DNA from: Tsukamurella sp. PLM1 | Lineage (GTDB): Bacteria; Actinomycetota; Actinomycetes; Mycobacteriales; Mycobacteriaceae | Direction of reading: 5' to 3' | DNA length: 64,000 bases | Assembly: GCF_023168325.1 (NCBI RefSeq) | Contig: NZ_AP025688.1 | Location: 186,001 to 250,000, forward strand | Shown here: in pieces, positions 48,173 to 57,814 of the stretch | How positions within the stretch are numbered: the stretch's first letter is position 1 | Layout: every line of letters starts with the position of its first letter | Notes under the pieces: generated by a model | Database searches by the model: none | The model's input: the letters and a program-made list of their open reading frames with translations, nothing else | What the model was told of the DNA's origin: nothing | Translations under genes and position numbers: made by a program

Positions 48173-48993
48173 CGCACCTCTCCTTCCTCCACGCGCTCCC
48201 AGACGAACTCGTGGATCTCTCGGCCCACCTGCGCGGCCTTGTCCTGGAACTTGGTCACCGGCCGGTCGACCGAGATCGGCAGGCCTGCGTCGGCGAGCCG
48301 CGGAGGCAGTTCCACGCGCCGCAGTCGCGGCTCCAGGGGTGCGACCTCCGCAATCGCCTCTGCATAGTCTGCATGATCCGTGGCCACGTGCAGAATCCCT
48401 CCGACACGCAGGCGGTCGGCGATCAGGGCGAACATGCGCCGTTGGAGCAGCCGCCGCTTGTGGTGGCGGGCCTTCGGCCACGGGTCCGGGAAGTACACGC
48501 GGACGCCGGTGAGCGTGCCCGGCTCGATCATGTCCTCGAGCACAGCGACCCCGTCGCCGCGGATGACCCGCACGTTCGTCAGCTCGGCCCGCTGCACCGC
48601 GCCGACCAGCTGCGCGATGCCGGGGAGGTACACCTCGACGGCCACCACGTCGCGCTCGGGTTCGGCCTGCGCCATCGCCCACGTGGAGGTGCCCGTCCCC
48701 GAGCCGATCTCCAGGATGAGCGGCGCGGTCCGGCCGAACCACGCCGCCGCGTCCAGCGGGTGCGACGGTGCGCCGAACGTCCCGTCCGGCACGGGCGGCG
48801 CACCGTCGGGCACCGGCGCCGCGGCGGGGATGTCCCGGCCGAGCGTCGCCCACCCGGTGTCCATCGCCGTCTGCTGGGCGGGGGTGAGGGACGCGCGGCG
48901 GGAACGGAAACTGGTTACTCGCGGGTAGAGCCGACGGTGCTCGGCGCGGGGGTCCTGGGGCTGGGGCACGCCGTCCATCGTCTCAGCCCGCAC
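48169..48993 (-). CDS. trmB: tRNA (guanine-N7-)-methyltransferase
   Basis: 274 aa. SAM-binding EIGSGTGTSTWAMAQAEP, then the TrmB hallmark VYFPDPWPKARHHKRRLLQR and a C-terminal TKFQDKA-like end. It methylates G46 of tRNA. An N-terminal extension of about 45 residues with a duplicated VPDGAPPVPDG segment is specific to this lineage. GTG 48993 has TTAGGT 7 nt upstream; ATG 48978 is an alternative. Operon order trmB, NYN, mmpL3. Confidence 0.93.
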   Translation of the reverse strand: MRAETMDGVPQPQDPRAEHRRLYPRVTSFRSRRASLTPAQQTAMDTGWATLGRDIPAAAPVPDGAPPVPDGTFGAPSHPLDAAAWFGRTAPLILEIGSGTGTSTWAMAQAEPERDVVAVEVYLPGIAQLVGAVQRAELTNVRVIRGDGVAVLEDMIEPGTLTGVRVYFPDPWPKARHHKRRLLQRRMFALIADRLRVGGILHVATDHADYAEAIAEVAPLEPRLRRVELPPRLADAGLPISVDRPVTKFQDKAAQVGREIHEFVWERVEEGEVR

Positions 48994-49016
48994 GAATGTG
49001 ACCTAACATTGGCCGC
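48994..49016. promoter_or_regulatory. Divergent, overlapping leaderless promoters for trmB and lprG
   Basis: ACCTAACAT (49001-49009) serves both ways: TTAGGT on the minus strand 7 nt from GTG 48993, and TAACAT on the plus strand 7 nt from ATG 49017. The -10 boxes overlap by three bases, so the two promoters probably exclude each other. Confidence 0.55.
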
Positions 49017-49742
49017 ATGATCGTGCGTAACAATCGCCACACGGCGCGCCGCTTCGTCACCCTGATGGTGGCGTTGTTCGCCGTCACCGGCCTGGTCGCC
49101 GCCTGCGGCGGCAAGGGCGACACCGCGAACGACGCCCCGTTGCCCGAGGCCAGGACGCTGATCGACGCGTCCGCGGCGGCCGCGCGGGCGCTTCACGACG
49201 TCCACCTCGACCTCTCCGTCGAGGGCACCGTCCCCAACCTGCCCGTCAAGAGCGTCAACGCCTATCTCACCAACGACCCGAAGGTGGGCGGGCAGGGCGA
49301 CGCCGACGTGGTCTACCAGGGCACTCCGGTCAGCGCCAAGTTCGTCGTCGCCGACGGTGACTTGTGGGTCCAGTTGGGCTCGGGCCAGTCGTACAGCCGC
49401 ACCGGGCCCGCCGCGGACGTCTACGACGCCTCGGCCATCCTCGACCCGAAGAAGGGCATCGCGAACCTGATCGCGTCGGTGCGCGACGCGAAGGTCGAGG
49501 ACCGCGAGCAGATCGGCGCCAACAAGACGATCCGGATCTCGGGAATCATCCCGGGGACCGCGCTGGCCGGCATCGTGCCGAAGGCCGAGCTGGGCGACCG
49601 GCCGCTGACCTTCTGGGTGCAGGAGGACGCGCCCAACAACCTGGTGCGCGCCAACGTGGGCTTCGATCAGGGCACGCTGAGCGTCACGCTGAGCGACTGG
49701 GGCAAGAAGGTCCAGCTCCTGGACCCGAAGACCGCGAAGTGA
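49017..49742 (+). CDS. lprG: LprG-type lipoprotein (LppX/LprAFG family)
   Basis: 241 aa. Signal peptide with lipobox VAAC (Cys about 30). The lipid-binding beta-sheet fold shows LHDVHLDLSVEGTVPNLPVK, FVVADGDLWVQLG and NLVRANVGFDQGTLSVTLSD. LprG binds triacylated lipids and, with P55, moves triacylglycerol and lipoglycans to the outer envelope. The next gene is P55, as in mycobacteria, and the stop overlaps its GTG (GTGA). Confidence 0.92.
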   Translation: MIVRNNRHTARRFVTLMVALFAVTGLVAACGGKGDTANDAPLPEARTLIDASAAAARALHDVHLDLSVEGTVPNLPVKSVNAYLTNDPKVGGQGDADVVYQGTPVSAKFVVADGDLWVQLGSGQSYSRTGPAADVYDASAILDPKKGIANLIASVRDAKVEDREQIGANKTIRISGIIPGTALAGIVPKAELGDRPLTFWVQEDAPNNLVRANVGFDQGTLSVTLSDWGKKVQLLDPKTAK

Positions 49743-51320
49743 CGCTGGTGGGGGCGGGGGAACGGACGACGGACGCGCCGGTCCGCGGCCGCGGCGTCGC
49801 GATCGGCGCCGCGGGCCTCGCGGTGCTCCGGCGCGCTGGACACGTACGTGGTGGTCTCGGTCCTCGAGGACATCATGCGCAGTGTCGAGATCCCGATCAA
49901 CAAGATCCAGCTGGCCACCCCGATCATCACCTGGTACCTGCTGGGCTACATCGCGGCGATGCCGCTGCTCGGCCGGCTCTCGGACCGGTTCGGCCGCCGG
50001 CTCGTCCTGCAGGTGAGCCTTGCGCTGTTCATCGTGGGCTCGATCCTGACCGCGCTCGCGGCGACGGTCCCCGAGGTGCTCGTGGGTCGGGTCGTGCAGG
50101 GCGTCGCCAGCGGTGCGCTGCTGCCGGTGACGCTCGCCCTGGCGGCCGACCTGTGGTCTCCGCGCCGACGGGCCGCCGTGCTCGGCTGGGTCGGTGCGGC
50201 GCAGGAGATGGGCAGCGTGCTCGGCCCGGTCGTGGGCGTCGGCGTGGTGACCCTGGTGCACAACCACCTCGGGACGGTGCCGCGCGACGACGCGTGGCGG
50301 GTCGTGTTCTGGCTGAACGTGCCGCTCGCGCTGATCGCGATGGTGCTGCTGCAGGTCACCGTGCCCAAGCGGGCCGTCGAGAAGCAGAAGGTCGACGTGG
50401 CCGGCGGGCTGCTGCTGGCCGTGGCGCTCGGACTGTCGGTGGTCGGCCTCTACAACCCCGAGCCCGACGGCGAGCACATCCTGCCCCCGGGCGGGGGCTG
50501 GCTGTTGATCGGCGCCGCCGTCGCGTTCGTGCTGTTCGGCGTGTGGGAACGGTTCGCCCGGACCAAGCTGATCGCGACCGCGGGGATGCGGGTGCGCCCC
50601 TTCCTGGCCGCCTGTGCCGCGTCGGTGTGTGCCGGCGCGGCGCTCATGGTGACGCTGGTCGACGTCGAGATCTACGCGCGCGCCGTGCTGGAGCGCGACG
50701 GGGTGGCCGCCGTGCTCACCCTAGTGCGGTTCCTCATCGCGCTGCCCGTCGGCGCGGTCCTCGGCGGCGCCCTCGCCACCCGCGTCGGCGACCGGGCGGT
50801 GTCCGTCGCCGGCCTGGTGATCGCGGCCGGCGGCTACGTGCTGATCGCGATGTGGCCGACCGATGTGCTGTCGGCGCACTACCTGGGCTTCCTCCCGGCG
50901 CTGGACACCTCGCTGGCCGTCGCGGGCTTCGGCCTCGGCGTGGTGATCGGACCGCTGTCCTCGGCCGCGCTGCGCGCGGTGCCGCTGACGCAGGCAGGCA
51001 TCGCCTCGGCGCTGCTCGTGGTGGCGCGCATGAGCGGCATGCTGATCGGTGTCGCGGCGCTGACGACGTTCGGCTTCTACCGGCTCAACTCGATCGTGGC
51101 GTCAATGACCCCGGTCTCCTCGTCGGGGAATTTCAAGGACACGATCCTCGCGGTCGCGCGGCAGACGCAGGAGGCCTACGCCCTGATGTTCGGCGAGGTC
51201 TTCGCGGTGACGGCCGGAATCTGCGTGGTCGGCGCGGTCTTCGCGCTGTTCGTGGCGGGAGGCCGGCACGAATCGCCGGAATCCCCCGTCGAGGACGACG
51301 AGGCGCTCGTACGCTCCTGA
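49739..51320 (+). CDS. p55: P55-type MFS lipid/drug exporter (frameshifted)
   Basis: About 527 aa after correction (Rv1410c is 518). LAVLLGALDTYVVVSVLEDI, LLGYIAAMPLLGRLSDRFGR and ALMVTLVDVEIYARAV closely follow mycobacterial P55; 14 membrane helices expected. The frame breaks at about 49826-49831, where two bases appear lost compared with the conserved LLGALDTY. It functions with LprG in triacylglycerol and lipoglycan export and in drug tolerance. A charged cytoplasmic tail ends the protein. Confidence 0.9.
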
Positions 51321-51362
51321 GGTGGGACCGGCGCGGGGGCGCCGGGGAGTCGGGGGCTCGCG

Positions 51363-52084
51363 ATGGGGGATCTGTCCGTGCGCACCGGGGCGCCGTGTGT
51401 GCGCCTGCTGGGCCGCGAGGGCGTCGGGAAGTCGGTGCTCGCCGCGGCCCTGGTGCGCCGCGGCGTCGAGGTCTGCGGGGACCGGCCCGCTCCGGCCGAC
51501 GCCCGGGTCTACTGCTTCGCGGGCGGCCTGCGCGCCACCGACCGCGCCGCGATCGACGCGCTCGCCGCAGCCCCCGAGTCGGGGCCGATCACCGTCGTGT
51601 GGTGCAAGGCCGACGCCGCCGGGTCCTGGCGCGCCGCCGATGCCTACGCCGAGCGCCTCGGAGAGGTTCTCGGCGGCCCGGTGCACCCCGTCATCGCCCT
51701 GCTGGACGCGCCGGACGCCGATCTCGCCGCGGTCCGCCGGATCGCGGAATCGGGCCTACCGCTGCCCGAATCCGTGACCGCGGCCGCCGCGGCCCTGGGC
51801 GCCGATGCGCCGCTGCTCGAGGATCTCGGCGCGTACGGACTCGCATGCGCGGTGGGCGCACTCCGCGAGACCCCGTCCCTGTCCGACGACGACGTGCTCG
51901 CGCACTTGCGCGCCCTCGGCGGCGTCGACGCCCTGCTGGTGCCGCTCGCTGCGGCGGTGGACGGATACGAGCACCGTCGGTCGGCCGAGTTCGACGGGGA
52001 GCTGCGTGCCGTCGCCCGGACCGATTGCGCCCGGCGCGACGAGGCGGAGCAGCTCCTGCTGGACCGCCTGGGCGCGCGTCGTGA
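51363..52084 (+). CDS. P-loop NTPase-like protein (frameshifted at the 3' end)
   Basis: 240 aa after correction. Walker A is GREGVGKSVLAAAL (residues 18-31); a VVWCKADAAG segment could be the base-recognition loop of a GTPase. The rest is Ala-rich helix. Adding one G at 52070-52072 gives an end LLLDRLGRAS-stop whose TGA overlaps the GTG of the next gene, the expected coupling. Position just before pckG parallels the hypothetical pair Rv0209-Rv0210 of M. tuberculosis. Function unknown. Confidence 0.65.
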
Positions 52085-53199
52085 CGGTCCTGGTGGCGGG
52101 GCAGGATCCGGCGGGTGCCGTCGCGGTGGCTGCGCTGCTCGACGGCCGGGCGGCCGTGGTCGGCGCCGACGGTGCGCTCACCCCGCTCGGCGAGCGCGCC
52201 GAGCGCTACGACGCCGCGGTCTACGTGCTGGACGCCTGCGTGCCCGCCGACGCGGTGGATGCGGTCGCGCTGGGTCGCCTCCGGTCCGCGTACCCGACGG
52301 TGCTCGCGGCCACCGGCACGGACGTGTACGCGGGCGCGGCGGCGACGATCGCCGAGTCGGCGCGCCGATGCGGCGCCGAGGTGCACGACGTGCAGCCCGA
52401 CGGCGGCGCCGGTGTCGAGGCATTGCGTGCCGCCCTGCAGAGGCTGGCGCCGGTGCGGGCGCCGGTCCCCGCCGCAACGCCGTCCCCGGCGGCGAACCCG
52501 GCACTGGAGCGCGCCGACCGGTCCGCGTACCTGCGCACCACGATCGCTCGGGTGCGCGCGACGCTGCTCGCGTCCTCCGCGGACGCGTTCCGCGGCGCGT
52601 CCGCCGGCGGTCTCCCCGGACTCGCTGGAGCTGCGGGCGGAGGGTCCGGCGCCGCCGGGTCCGACGCGGACGACCGCGGATTGCTGGACGCGCGGCTGCG
52701 CGACGTCGCAGCCGGCCTCGAACGGTCGCTGCACGAGCACCTGTGCGCGGCGTACCGCGGGACGTTCGCCGGCTGGCGCGTCGCCCCCGAGCCCGCGGCG
52801 CCGGCCCTGCCCCGTCCGGAGGCGCCCGCGGCGCCCGCGCGGTCCCGCCGTCCCGAGGACGTGGCCGTGCTGATCCTGGGCGCGTCCGCCGGGCTCGGCA
52901 TCGGCCGGGCGGTGGCGGCGCCGCTGGAGGCGCTCGGTGCGTTGCGTTGGCTCGCGCTGCCGATCAGCCTGGCCGTCGGGCTCGCGGCTGCGCTGTGGCT
53001 GCTCCGCGTTCGGCGCCGCACCACGGATCGGGCCGCCCACCGGACCTGGGCCGACGCGGCCACCGCTGCGTTCCGGCAGCGCGTGGAGTTCGAGCTGGCC
53101 GCGGCGTTGGTGGCCGCCGAGTCCGACGCGGCGCTCCGGCTGGCGCGCGGGCCGGGAACCGATCGGGGGGCCGGTGCGTCTAATGGGTATGGACCATGA
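52081..53199 (+). CDS. Membrane-hairpin protein, partner of the P-loop protein
   Basis: 372 aa from GTG 52081 (GTGA overlap). Residues 1-120 resemble a degenerate GTPase fold (TVLVAGQDPAGAVAVAALLD), followed by an Ala/Pro linker, helices (125-240) and two close membrane helices (VAVLILGASAGLGIGRAV; LALPISLAVGLAAALWLL), then a cytoplasmic helix. The layout recalls dynamin-like or IniA/IniC-type membrane-acting GTPases, but no intact Walker motif is present. Probably works with the upstream P-loop protein. Confidence 0.65.
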   Translation: MTVLVAGQDPAGAVAVAALLDGRAAVVGADGALTPLGERAERYDAAVYVLDACVPADAVDAVALGRLRSAYPTVLAATGTDVYAGAAATIAESARRCGAEVHDVQPDGGAGVEALRAALQRLAPVRAPVPAATPSPAANPALERADRSAYLRTTIARVRATLLASSADAFRGASAGGLPGLAGAAGGGSGAAGSDADDRGLLDARLRDVAAGLERSLHEHLCAAYRGTFAGWRVAPEPAAPALPRPEAPAAPARSRRPEDVAVLILGASAGLGIGRAVAAPLEALGALRWLALPISLAVGLAAALWLLRVRRRTTDRAAHRTWADAATAAFRQRVEFELAAALVAAESDAALRLARGPGTDRGAGASNGYGP

Positions 53200-53515
53200 G
53201 TTCGGATTGTTCGGGCCGGACGTTTTCGGTCCCGATGTCTTCGACGGCGCCGTGCCCGCCGCCGAACCGGGGCCGGGAGGCCTGTGGGTGCACGCGGAGG
53301 GCGGTTGGTTCGACGTGTACGCCCTCGACACCGACGGGGACGGGCTGGTGGACACCGGCACCGTCGCCGATGCGGGCGGTACCGCCGTGTTCACGGATCT
53401 GGACGCCGACGGCGTGGCCGATGTGTACCACCGGATCCGGCCCGGCGGCACCTTCGAGACCTGGCGGTTCGCCGAGGGGCGGTGGCGGCTGATGGACAGC
53501 GGAGACATCGCCTGA
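53183..53515 (+). CDS. Small acidic protein with DxDxDG repeats (DUF6802-like)
   Basis: 110 aa, strongly acidic. ALDTDGDGLVDTG and DLDADGVADVYH are thrombospondin- or EF-hand-like calcium loops, and GGTFETWRFAEGRWRL closes a small beta structure. It resembles the DUF6802 group of Mycobacteriales by pattern. No signal peptide. Its start overlaps the end of the previous gene by 17 bp; ATG 53189 is an alternative start. Confidence 0.6.
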   Translation: MGMDHEFGLFGPDVFGPDVFDGAVPAAEPGPGGLWVHAEGGWFDVYALDTDGDGLVDTGTVADAGGTAVFTDLDADGVADVYHRIRPGGTFETWRFAEGRWRLMDSGDIA

Positions 53516-53577
53516 CTCGTCCGTCGACTCGTGGTCGCGGCCGCCGGTACCGGACGCGGAGTGATCGGCCGACCTCG

Positions 53578-53639
53578 TGTGAGATGTCGCACGTCACCCT
53601 CGATGCTGTGACCTTGCTCGATGTGTGACACTGGTGCAA
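53578..53639 (+). promoter_or_regulatory. pckG upstream region with TGTGA half-sites (candidate CRP/GlxR site)
   Basis: TGTGA occurs at 53578, 53607 and 53624. The first reads TGTGA-GATGTC-GCACG, three of five matches in the second half-site to the TGTGA-N6-TCACA consensus. cAMP control of PEPCK is plausible, and a cyclase is in the window. Confidence 0.3.
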
Positions 53640-53672
53640 AGAGATCGGCACGACATCTCGGGAGACGAACAC

Positions 53673-55517
53673 ATGACCTCTGCAACCATTCCGGGCCTGG
53701 ACGGGGACTCGATCCCCACGAAGCACGCGAAGCTGATCGAATGGGTGCGTGAGGTCGCCGAGCTCACGCAGCCCGAGCGGGTCGTGTGGGCGGACGGTTC
53801 CGACGCGGAGTGGGACCGACTGACCTCCGAGATGGTCGCTGCGGGCACCTTCACCAAGCTGAACGACGCGAAGAAGCCCAACTCGTTCCTCGCGCTGTCG
53901 GACCCGGCGGACGTGGCGCGGGTGGAGTCGCGCACCTACATCTGTTCGGAGACGAAGGAGGGCGCGGGCCCGACGAACAACTGGGTCCGCCCCGCCGAGA
54001 TGCGCGCGACGATGACGGATCTGTACCGCGGTTCGATGCAGGGCCGAACCATGTACGTGGTGCCGTTCTGCATGGGCCCGCTGGGCGCCGACGATCCGAA
54101 GCTGGGCGTCGAGCTGACCGACAGCCCGTACGTCGTGGTCTCGATGAAGATCATGACCCGCATGGGCACCCCGGTTCTCGAGAAGCTGGGCGACGAGGGC
54201 TTTTTCGTCAAGGCCATCCACTCCGTGGGCAAGCCGCTGGCGCCCGGCGAGGCCGACGTGACGTGGCCGTGCAGCGAGACCAAGTACATCACCCACTTCC
54301 CCGAGTCCCGCGAGATCTGGTCGTACGGTTCGGGTTACGGCGGCAACGCCCTGCTGGGCAAGAAGTGCTACGCCCTGCGCATCGCCTCGGCGATGGCGCA
54401 CGACGAGGGCTGGCTCGCCGAGCACATGCTGATCCTCAAGCTGATCTCGCCGGAGGACAAGGTCTACTACATCGCAGCGGCGTTCCCGAGCGCCTGCGGT
54501 AAGACCAACCTCGCGATGATCCAGCCGACCCTGCCGGGCTGGCGCGCCGAGACCGTCGGCGACGACATCGCCTGGATGCGTTTCGGCAAGGACGGCCGCC
54601 TGTACGCGGTGAACCCCGAGTTCGGCTTCTTCGGCGTCGCCCCGGGCACGTCGATGGACTCGAACCCGAACGCGATGAAGACCATCGACGCCGGCAACAC
54701 CATCTTCACCAACGTCGCCAAGACCGACGACGGCGACGTCTGGTGGGAGGGCATGTCGGCTGCGCCGCAGCACCTCACCGACTGGCGCGGCGACGATTGG
54801 GAGAGTTCGTCCGCCGAGAACGAGGACGGCGTCGTCACCGTCGCCGCGCACCCGAACTCGCGGTACACCACCCCGATGTCGCAGTGCCCGTCGATCGCCC
54901 CCGAGTGGGACGACCCGCAGGGCGTGCCGATCTCGGCGATCCTGTTCGGTGGCCGCCGCAAGACGACGGTGCCGCTGGTCACGCAGGCGCGGGACTGGAA
55001 GCACGGCGTGTTCATGGGCGCCACCGTCGGCTCCGAGCAGACGGCCGCCGCCGAGGGCAAGGTGGGTACCGTCCGCCGTGACCCGATGGCGATGCTGCCG
55101 TTCCTCGGCTACAACGTGGGCGACTACTTCGACCACTGGTTGAACATCGGCAAGCAGGCCGACGAGTCGAAGCTGCCTGAGGTGTTCTACGTCAACTGGT
55201 TCCGCCGCGGCGAGGACAAGCGCTTCCTGTGGCCCGGATTCGGCGAGAACAGCCGCGTCCTGAAGTGGATCGTCGATCGCATCGAGGGCCGGGCCGTGGG
55301 CAAGGAGACGCCCGTCGGCATCGTCGCCACCCCGGAGGAGCTGGACCTCACCGGCCTGGACACCCCCGTCGAGGACGTCGCCGAGGCGCTCGCCGTGAAC
55401 GTCGAGGAGTGGCGGAACGAGCTGCCGTCGATCGACGAGTGGTTCGCGTTCGTCGGTGACAAGCTGCCCACCGGCCTCAAGGACGAGCTGGACGAGCTCA
55501 AGCAGCGCCTGGCCTGA
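53673..55517 (+). CDS. pckG: Phosphoenolpyruvate carboxykinase (GTP)
   Basis: 614 aa, full length. It interconverts oxaloacetate + GTP and PEP + GDP + CO2, the entry to gluconeogenesis. Signature [15 protein letters not shown] carries the P-loop and reactive Cys; [12 protein letters not shown] and [17 protein letters not shown] are further active-site segments; [14 protein letters not shown] is the guanine/omega-loop region. GGGAG lies about 9 nt before ATG 53673; an earlier in-frame start at 53625 precedes it and is less likely. Highly biased codons suggest strong expression. Confidence 0.97.
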   Translation: MTSATIPGLDGDSIPTKHAKLIEWVREVAELTQPERVVWADGSDAEWDRLTSEMVAAGTFTKLNDAKKPNSFLALSDPADVARVESRTYICSETKEGAGPTNNWVRPAEMRATMTDLYRGSMQGRTMYVVPFCMGPLGADDPKLGVELTDSPYVVVSMKIMTRMGTPVLEKLGDEGFFVKAIHSVGKPLAPGEADVTWPCSETKYITHFPESREIWSYGSGYGGNALLGKKCYALRIASAMAHDEGWLAEHMLILKLISPEDKVYYIAAAFPSACGKTNLAMIQPTLPGWRAETVGDDIAWMRFGKDGRLYAVNPEFGFFGVAPGTSMDSNPNAMKTIDAGNTIFTNVAKTDDGDVWWEGMSAAPQHLTDWRGDDWESSSAENEDGVVTVAAHPNSRYTTPMSQCPSIAPEWDDPQGVPISAILFGGRRKTTVPLVTQARDWKHGVFMGATVGSEQTAAAEGKVGTVRRDPMAMLPFLGYNVGDYFDHWLNIGKQADESKLPEVFYVNWFRRGEDKRFLWPGFGENSRVLKWIVDRIEGRAVGKETPVGIVATPEELDLTGLDTPVEDVAEALAVNVEEWRNELPSIDEWFAFVGDKLPTGLKDELDELKQRLA

Positions 55518-55530
55518 TCCGTCTGACGCA

Positions 55531-55564
55531 ACTGTGCCCCCGTCGCTTCCGGCGGGGGCACAGT
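55531..55564 (+). terminator. Terminator hairpin after pckG
   Basis: 12-bp perfect stem ACTGTGCCCCCG / CGGGGGCACAGT with a 10-nt loop, 14 bp after the pckG stop, followed by GCTGTT. Confidence 0.8.
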
Positions 55565-56038
55565 GCTGTTCCGGTGCGTGGGCCGCGCCCTCGGCGGCGC
55601 CGGCGTACCGTCGCGGTGATGGCAAAGTTCGACATGCTGGCATTGAGGCGGAGAAGCGTGAGCAAACACACTCCCCGGCGGCCGTGCGCCCGCGAGATCG
55701 GTTGTTGTACAGCCTGATCCAATAAATTGCCAAAGCGAACGAGTATCGCTTCATCAGACGGAAGATCGTTGACGGATCGGCAGTGACGAGGTTCACATCA
55801 GCGCGGCCATCGTGCCGTGATTGTTACCTCTGATACCTGGATTCCGGTTGTCGGTTCGTGTTGGCTAGTTGGTGGGTCGAGGCGGCGATCTCGGAGCCCA
55901 CTTCCGATTTCCGTTCTATTGCAACACTTCTCATTCTCACCGCGTACTCCGTTCGGGAGCCGCGGCGATCGGTCGTGGCCGTGAACGCCCCTCGCCCGTC
56001 TGATCGATCGTGCGCGAATGGAGTAGAGGAGAGTGCAT
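55565..56038. other. Long, relatively AT-rich gene-free interval and leader of the secreted Ala/Gly-rich protein
   Basis: About 470 bp, notably less GC-rich than its surroundings. A 32-codon ORF (55619, MAKFDMLALRRRSV and on) has no ribosome site. I looked for a c-di-AMP (ydaO) riboswitch, often found before secreted resuscitation factors, and do not recognise one. It may hold a long 5' UTR. Confidence 0.4.
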
Positions 56039-57048
56039 TTGTCCAGGTATCAGGGGCGGCATCGCCGGCAGACACGGGCTTCCGTCGCAGTCACACGCGT
56101 GACAGCCTCCGCGGCAGCTGCCGTCACCATGGGTTCGATCTGGCTCGGGGCGGGCGTCGCGCAGGCGGGTGGTGACCCGAACGGAGTCCCCGCGCCCGAC
56201 CCGGCGGCTGCGGGAAGCGCGACAGGAGGAGCTGCGTCCGGCGCCGGAACCGCGGGCACGGGGGCAGCGGGTGCCACGGGAGCGGCGGGTGCTCAGGGTG
56301 CCGGTGCCGCCGGTCGTGGAGGCGGTGCGGCGACGGGTGCCGGCGGCGCGGGTGCGCAGGGTGCAAGCGGCGGCCAGGGCGCCGCGGCGCCGTCGGGCCG
56401 GGGTGGAGGTGCCTCGGGATCCGCTGGTGCGCAGGGGAATGCGCAGGGTTCCGCGACCGGTACCCAGGGCAGGGGCGGTCCGGGTGGGAACGGCGCGGGT
56501 GGGAGCGGCGCGAACGGCGGGACCGCACCCGGCGGCACCGTCGCTCCGCGCATCGCGAGCCCGGCCACGAACGGCGGAGCGAACGGCGCGGCGACCGGCG
56601 GCGGTGCCGGTGCTCCGGCCGGGGCGGGCGATGGTGGACCGACCGCACCCCCGACCGCACCCACGACCGCCCCCTCGGTCGCGAGCCCGGACGCATCGGC
56701 GGGTGCCGAGGGAACGACGTCCGGCGGTGCGGACGCCGCGCCGACGTCGGGTGGCGCGGTGGCGTCGACCGAGCGCGACACGGACGCGGGGTCGGTGGGC
56801 GCACGCACTGCCGGCGCGCCGGTCGCCGGCTCCTCGGGCTCGGGGGCGCGTCGTCCGCATCGTCGACCGGAACAGGCTCTACCGGAAGCGATTCCGCTGG
56901 TGGCGGCGTCTCCGTGAGCGGTGTGGGTTCGGAGTCGGAGTCCACGGTCGCCTCGACCGGCGCAGGTGTCGGAGCCGGCAGCGAGGAGAGCGAACCGTCG
57001 AGCGGCGGTGTGCTCGGCACCGTGTTGGACGCGGTCCCGCTGCTCTGA
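56039..57048 (+). CDS. Secreted Ala/Gly-rich low-complexity protein (frameshifted)
   Basis: About 336 aa after adding one G to the GGGGG run at 56841-56845. A basic N-terminus, signal helix TASAAAAVTMGSIWLGAGVA and AQA cleavage site are followed by a mature chain almost entirely Gly, Ala, Ser, Thr and Pro (GTGAAGATGAAGAQGAGAAG style), ending SSGGVLGTVLDAVPLL. No enzyme domain. TTG 56039 is chosen because AGGAGA lies 7 nt upstream; GTG 56033 is too close to it. Likely a cell-wall or surface matrix protein, superficially like PE-PGRS repeats but not a PE protein. Confidence 0.7.
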
Positions 57049-57218
57049 TCGCCCGCGACTGCTGCCTCGATTCGTTGCAGCCCTCCCGGTTCGCCCGACT
57101 TCCCGGGTGGGCTGCGACGAATCGGCGGGAACGGGCGGCGTTCCGGGGACTCGATACGCCGGACCCGGGACGACATGGCTTCGCCGAGGCCGACCGGTCC
57201 GACGCCGCGCGTGCGGAT

Positions 57219-57629
57219 TCAGGTGGTGCGGCTGAGGATCACGGTGCTGCCGATGTAGGTGAATCCGCCGACGGCGCATAGTCCGGCCCAGATCGCGGCG
57301 GCGGAACTGCCCGTCCCGATCGCCCACAGGAAGCCGCAGACGAGAACGACCGACAGGACCTGTGAGGTGATCGAGCCGGCTTTCAGTGAGATCGTCTGCT
57401 GCCGCTCGTCGTCGGCCGTGCCCGCCAGCAGCGCGCTGGCCTCGTTCCTCCGGGCGCGCACGGCCACGACGACGACGTAGCCGATGATGATCGCCGCCAT
57501 CAGGATGCCGACGATCCATTCGCCCCGGGCCGCGCTCGCCCCGAAAGCGATCGCGCCCAGGACGACCCCGGTCGCGGGCATGATCCATCGCGCCTGCTTC
57601 TTCTCGGCCGGCGTTTCGCTAGTCGACAT
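57219..57629 (-). CDS. Small four-helix membrane protein paired with the XRE regulator
   Basis: 136 aa. Helices at IMPATGVVLGAIAFGASAA, GILMAAIIIGYVVVVAV, VLSVVLVCGFLWAIG and IWAGLCAVGGFTYIG. The charged loop between helices 2 and 3 (RARRNEASALLAGTADDE) is cytoplasmic. No family name assigned with confidence; it resembles DUF2178-like proteins that travel with tiny XRE regulators. Its ATG overlaps the regulator's 3' end by 11 nt, so the two are co-translated. Confidence 0.7.
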   Translation of the reverse strand: MSTSETPAEKKQARWIMPATGVVLGAIAFGASAARGEWIVGILMAAIIIGYVVVVAVRARRNEASALLAGTADDERQQTISLKAGSITSQVLSVVLVCGFLWAIGTGSSAAAIWAGLCAVGGFTYIGSTVILSRTT

Positions 57630-57810
57630 GGAAGACCTCCTCGACGGTCGTGGTGAAGTACCGGGCGATCCCGATCGCCAGGGCCAGCGACGGGTTGTAC
57701 CGCCCCGCCTCGATCGCGTTGATCGTCTGGCGGGACACACCCAGTACCGCACCCAATTCGCCCTGCGAAAGCCCGTTCTCGACGCGCAGCCGGCGTACAT
57801 CGTTTCGCAC
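57619..57810 (-). CDS. Small XRE-family HTH regulator
   Basis: 63 aa, essentially one Cro/C1-type HTH: LRVENGLSQGELGAVLGVSR, then QTINAIEAGRYNPSLALAIG and a short RYFTTTVEEVFHV dimer segment. This is the YozG-like class of minimal regulators. GTG 57810 follows AGG. A near-perfect 18-bp-arm operator overlaps its promoter, so autorepression is likely, with the membrane protein as co-regulated partner. Confidence 0.85.
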   Translation of the reverse strand: MRNDVRRLRVENGLSQGELGAVLGVSRQTINAIEAGRYNPSLALAIGIARYFTTTVEEVFHVD

Positions 57811-57814
57811 ACCT

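Noticed and set aside
53578..53639. Confident CRP operator for pckG
   Set aside because: Only one half-site is consensus; the second halves match poorly, so it is listed as low-confidence only.
51691..53685. 664-codon minus-strand frame opposite the P-loop gene pair
   Set aside because: Antisense shadow; the plus-strand genes show Walker A, membrane helices and GTGA coupling.
55565..56038. Possible c-di-AMP (ydaO) riboswitch before the secreted protein
   Set aside because: I could not identify the conserved ydaO core or its pseudoknot segments.
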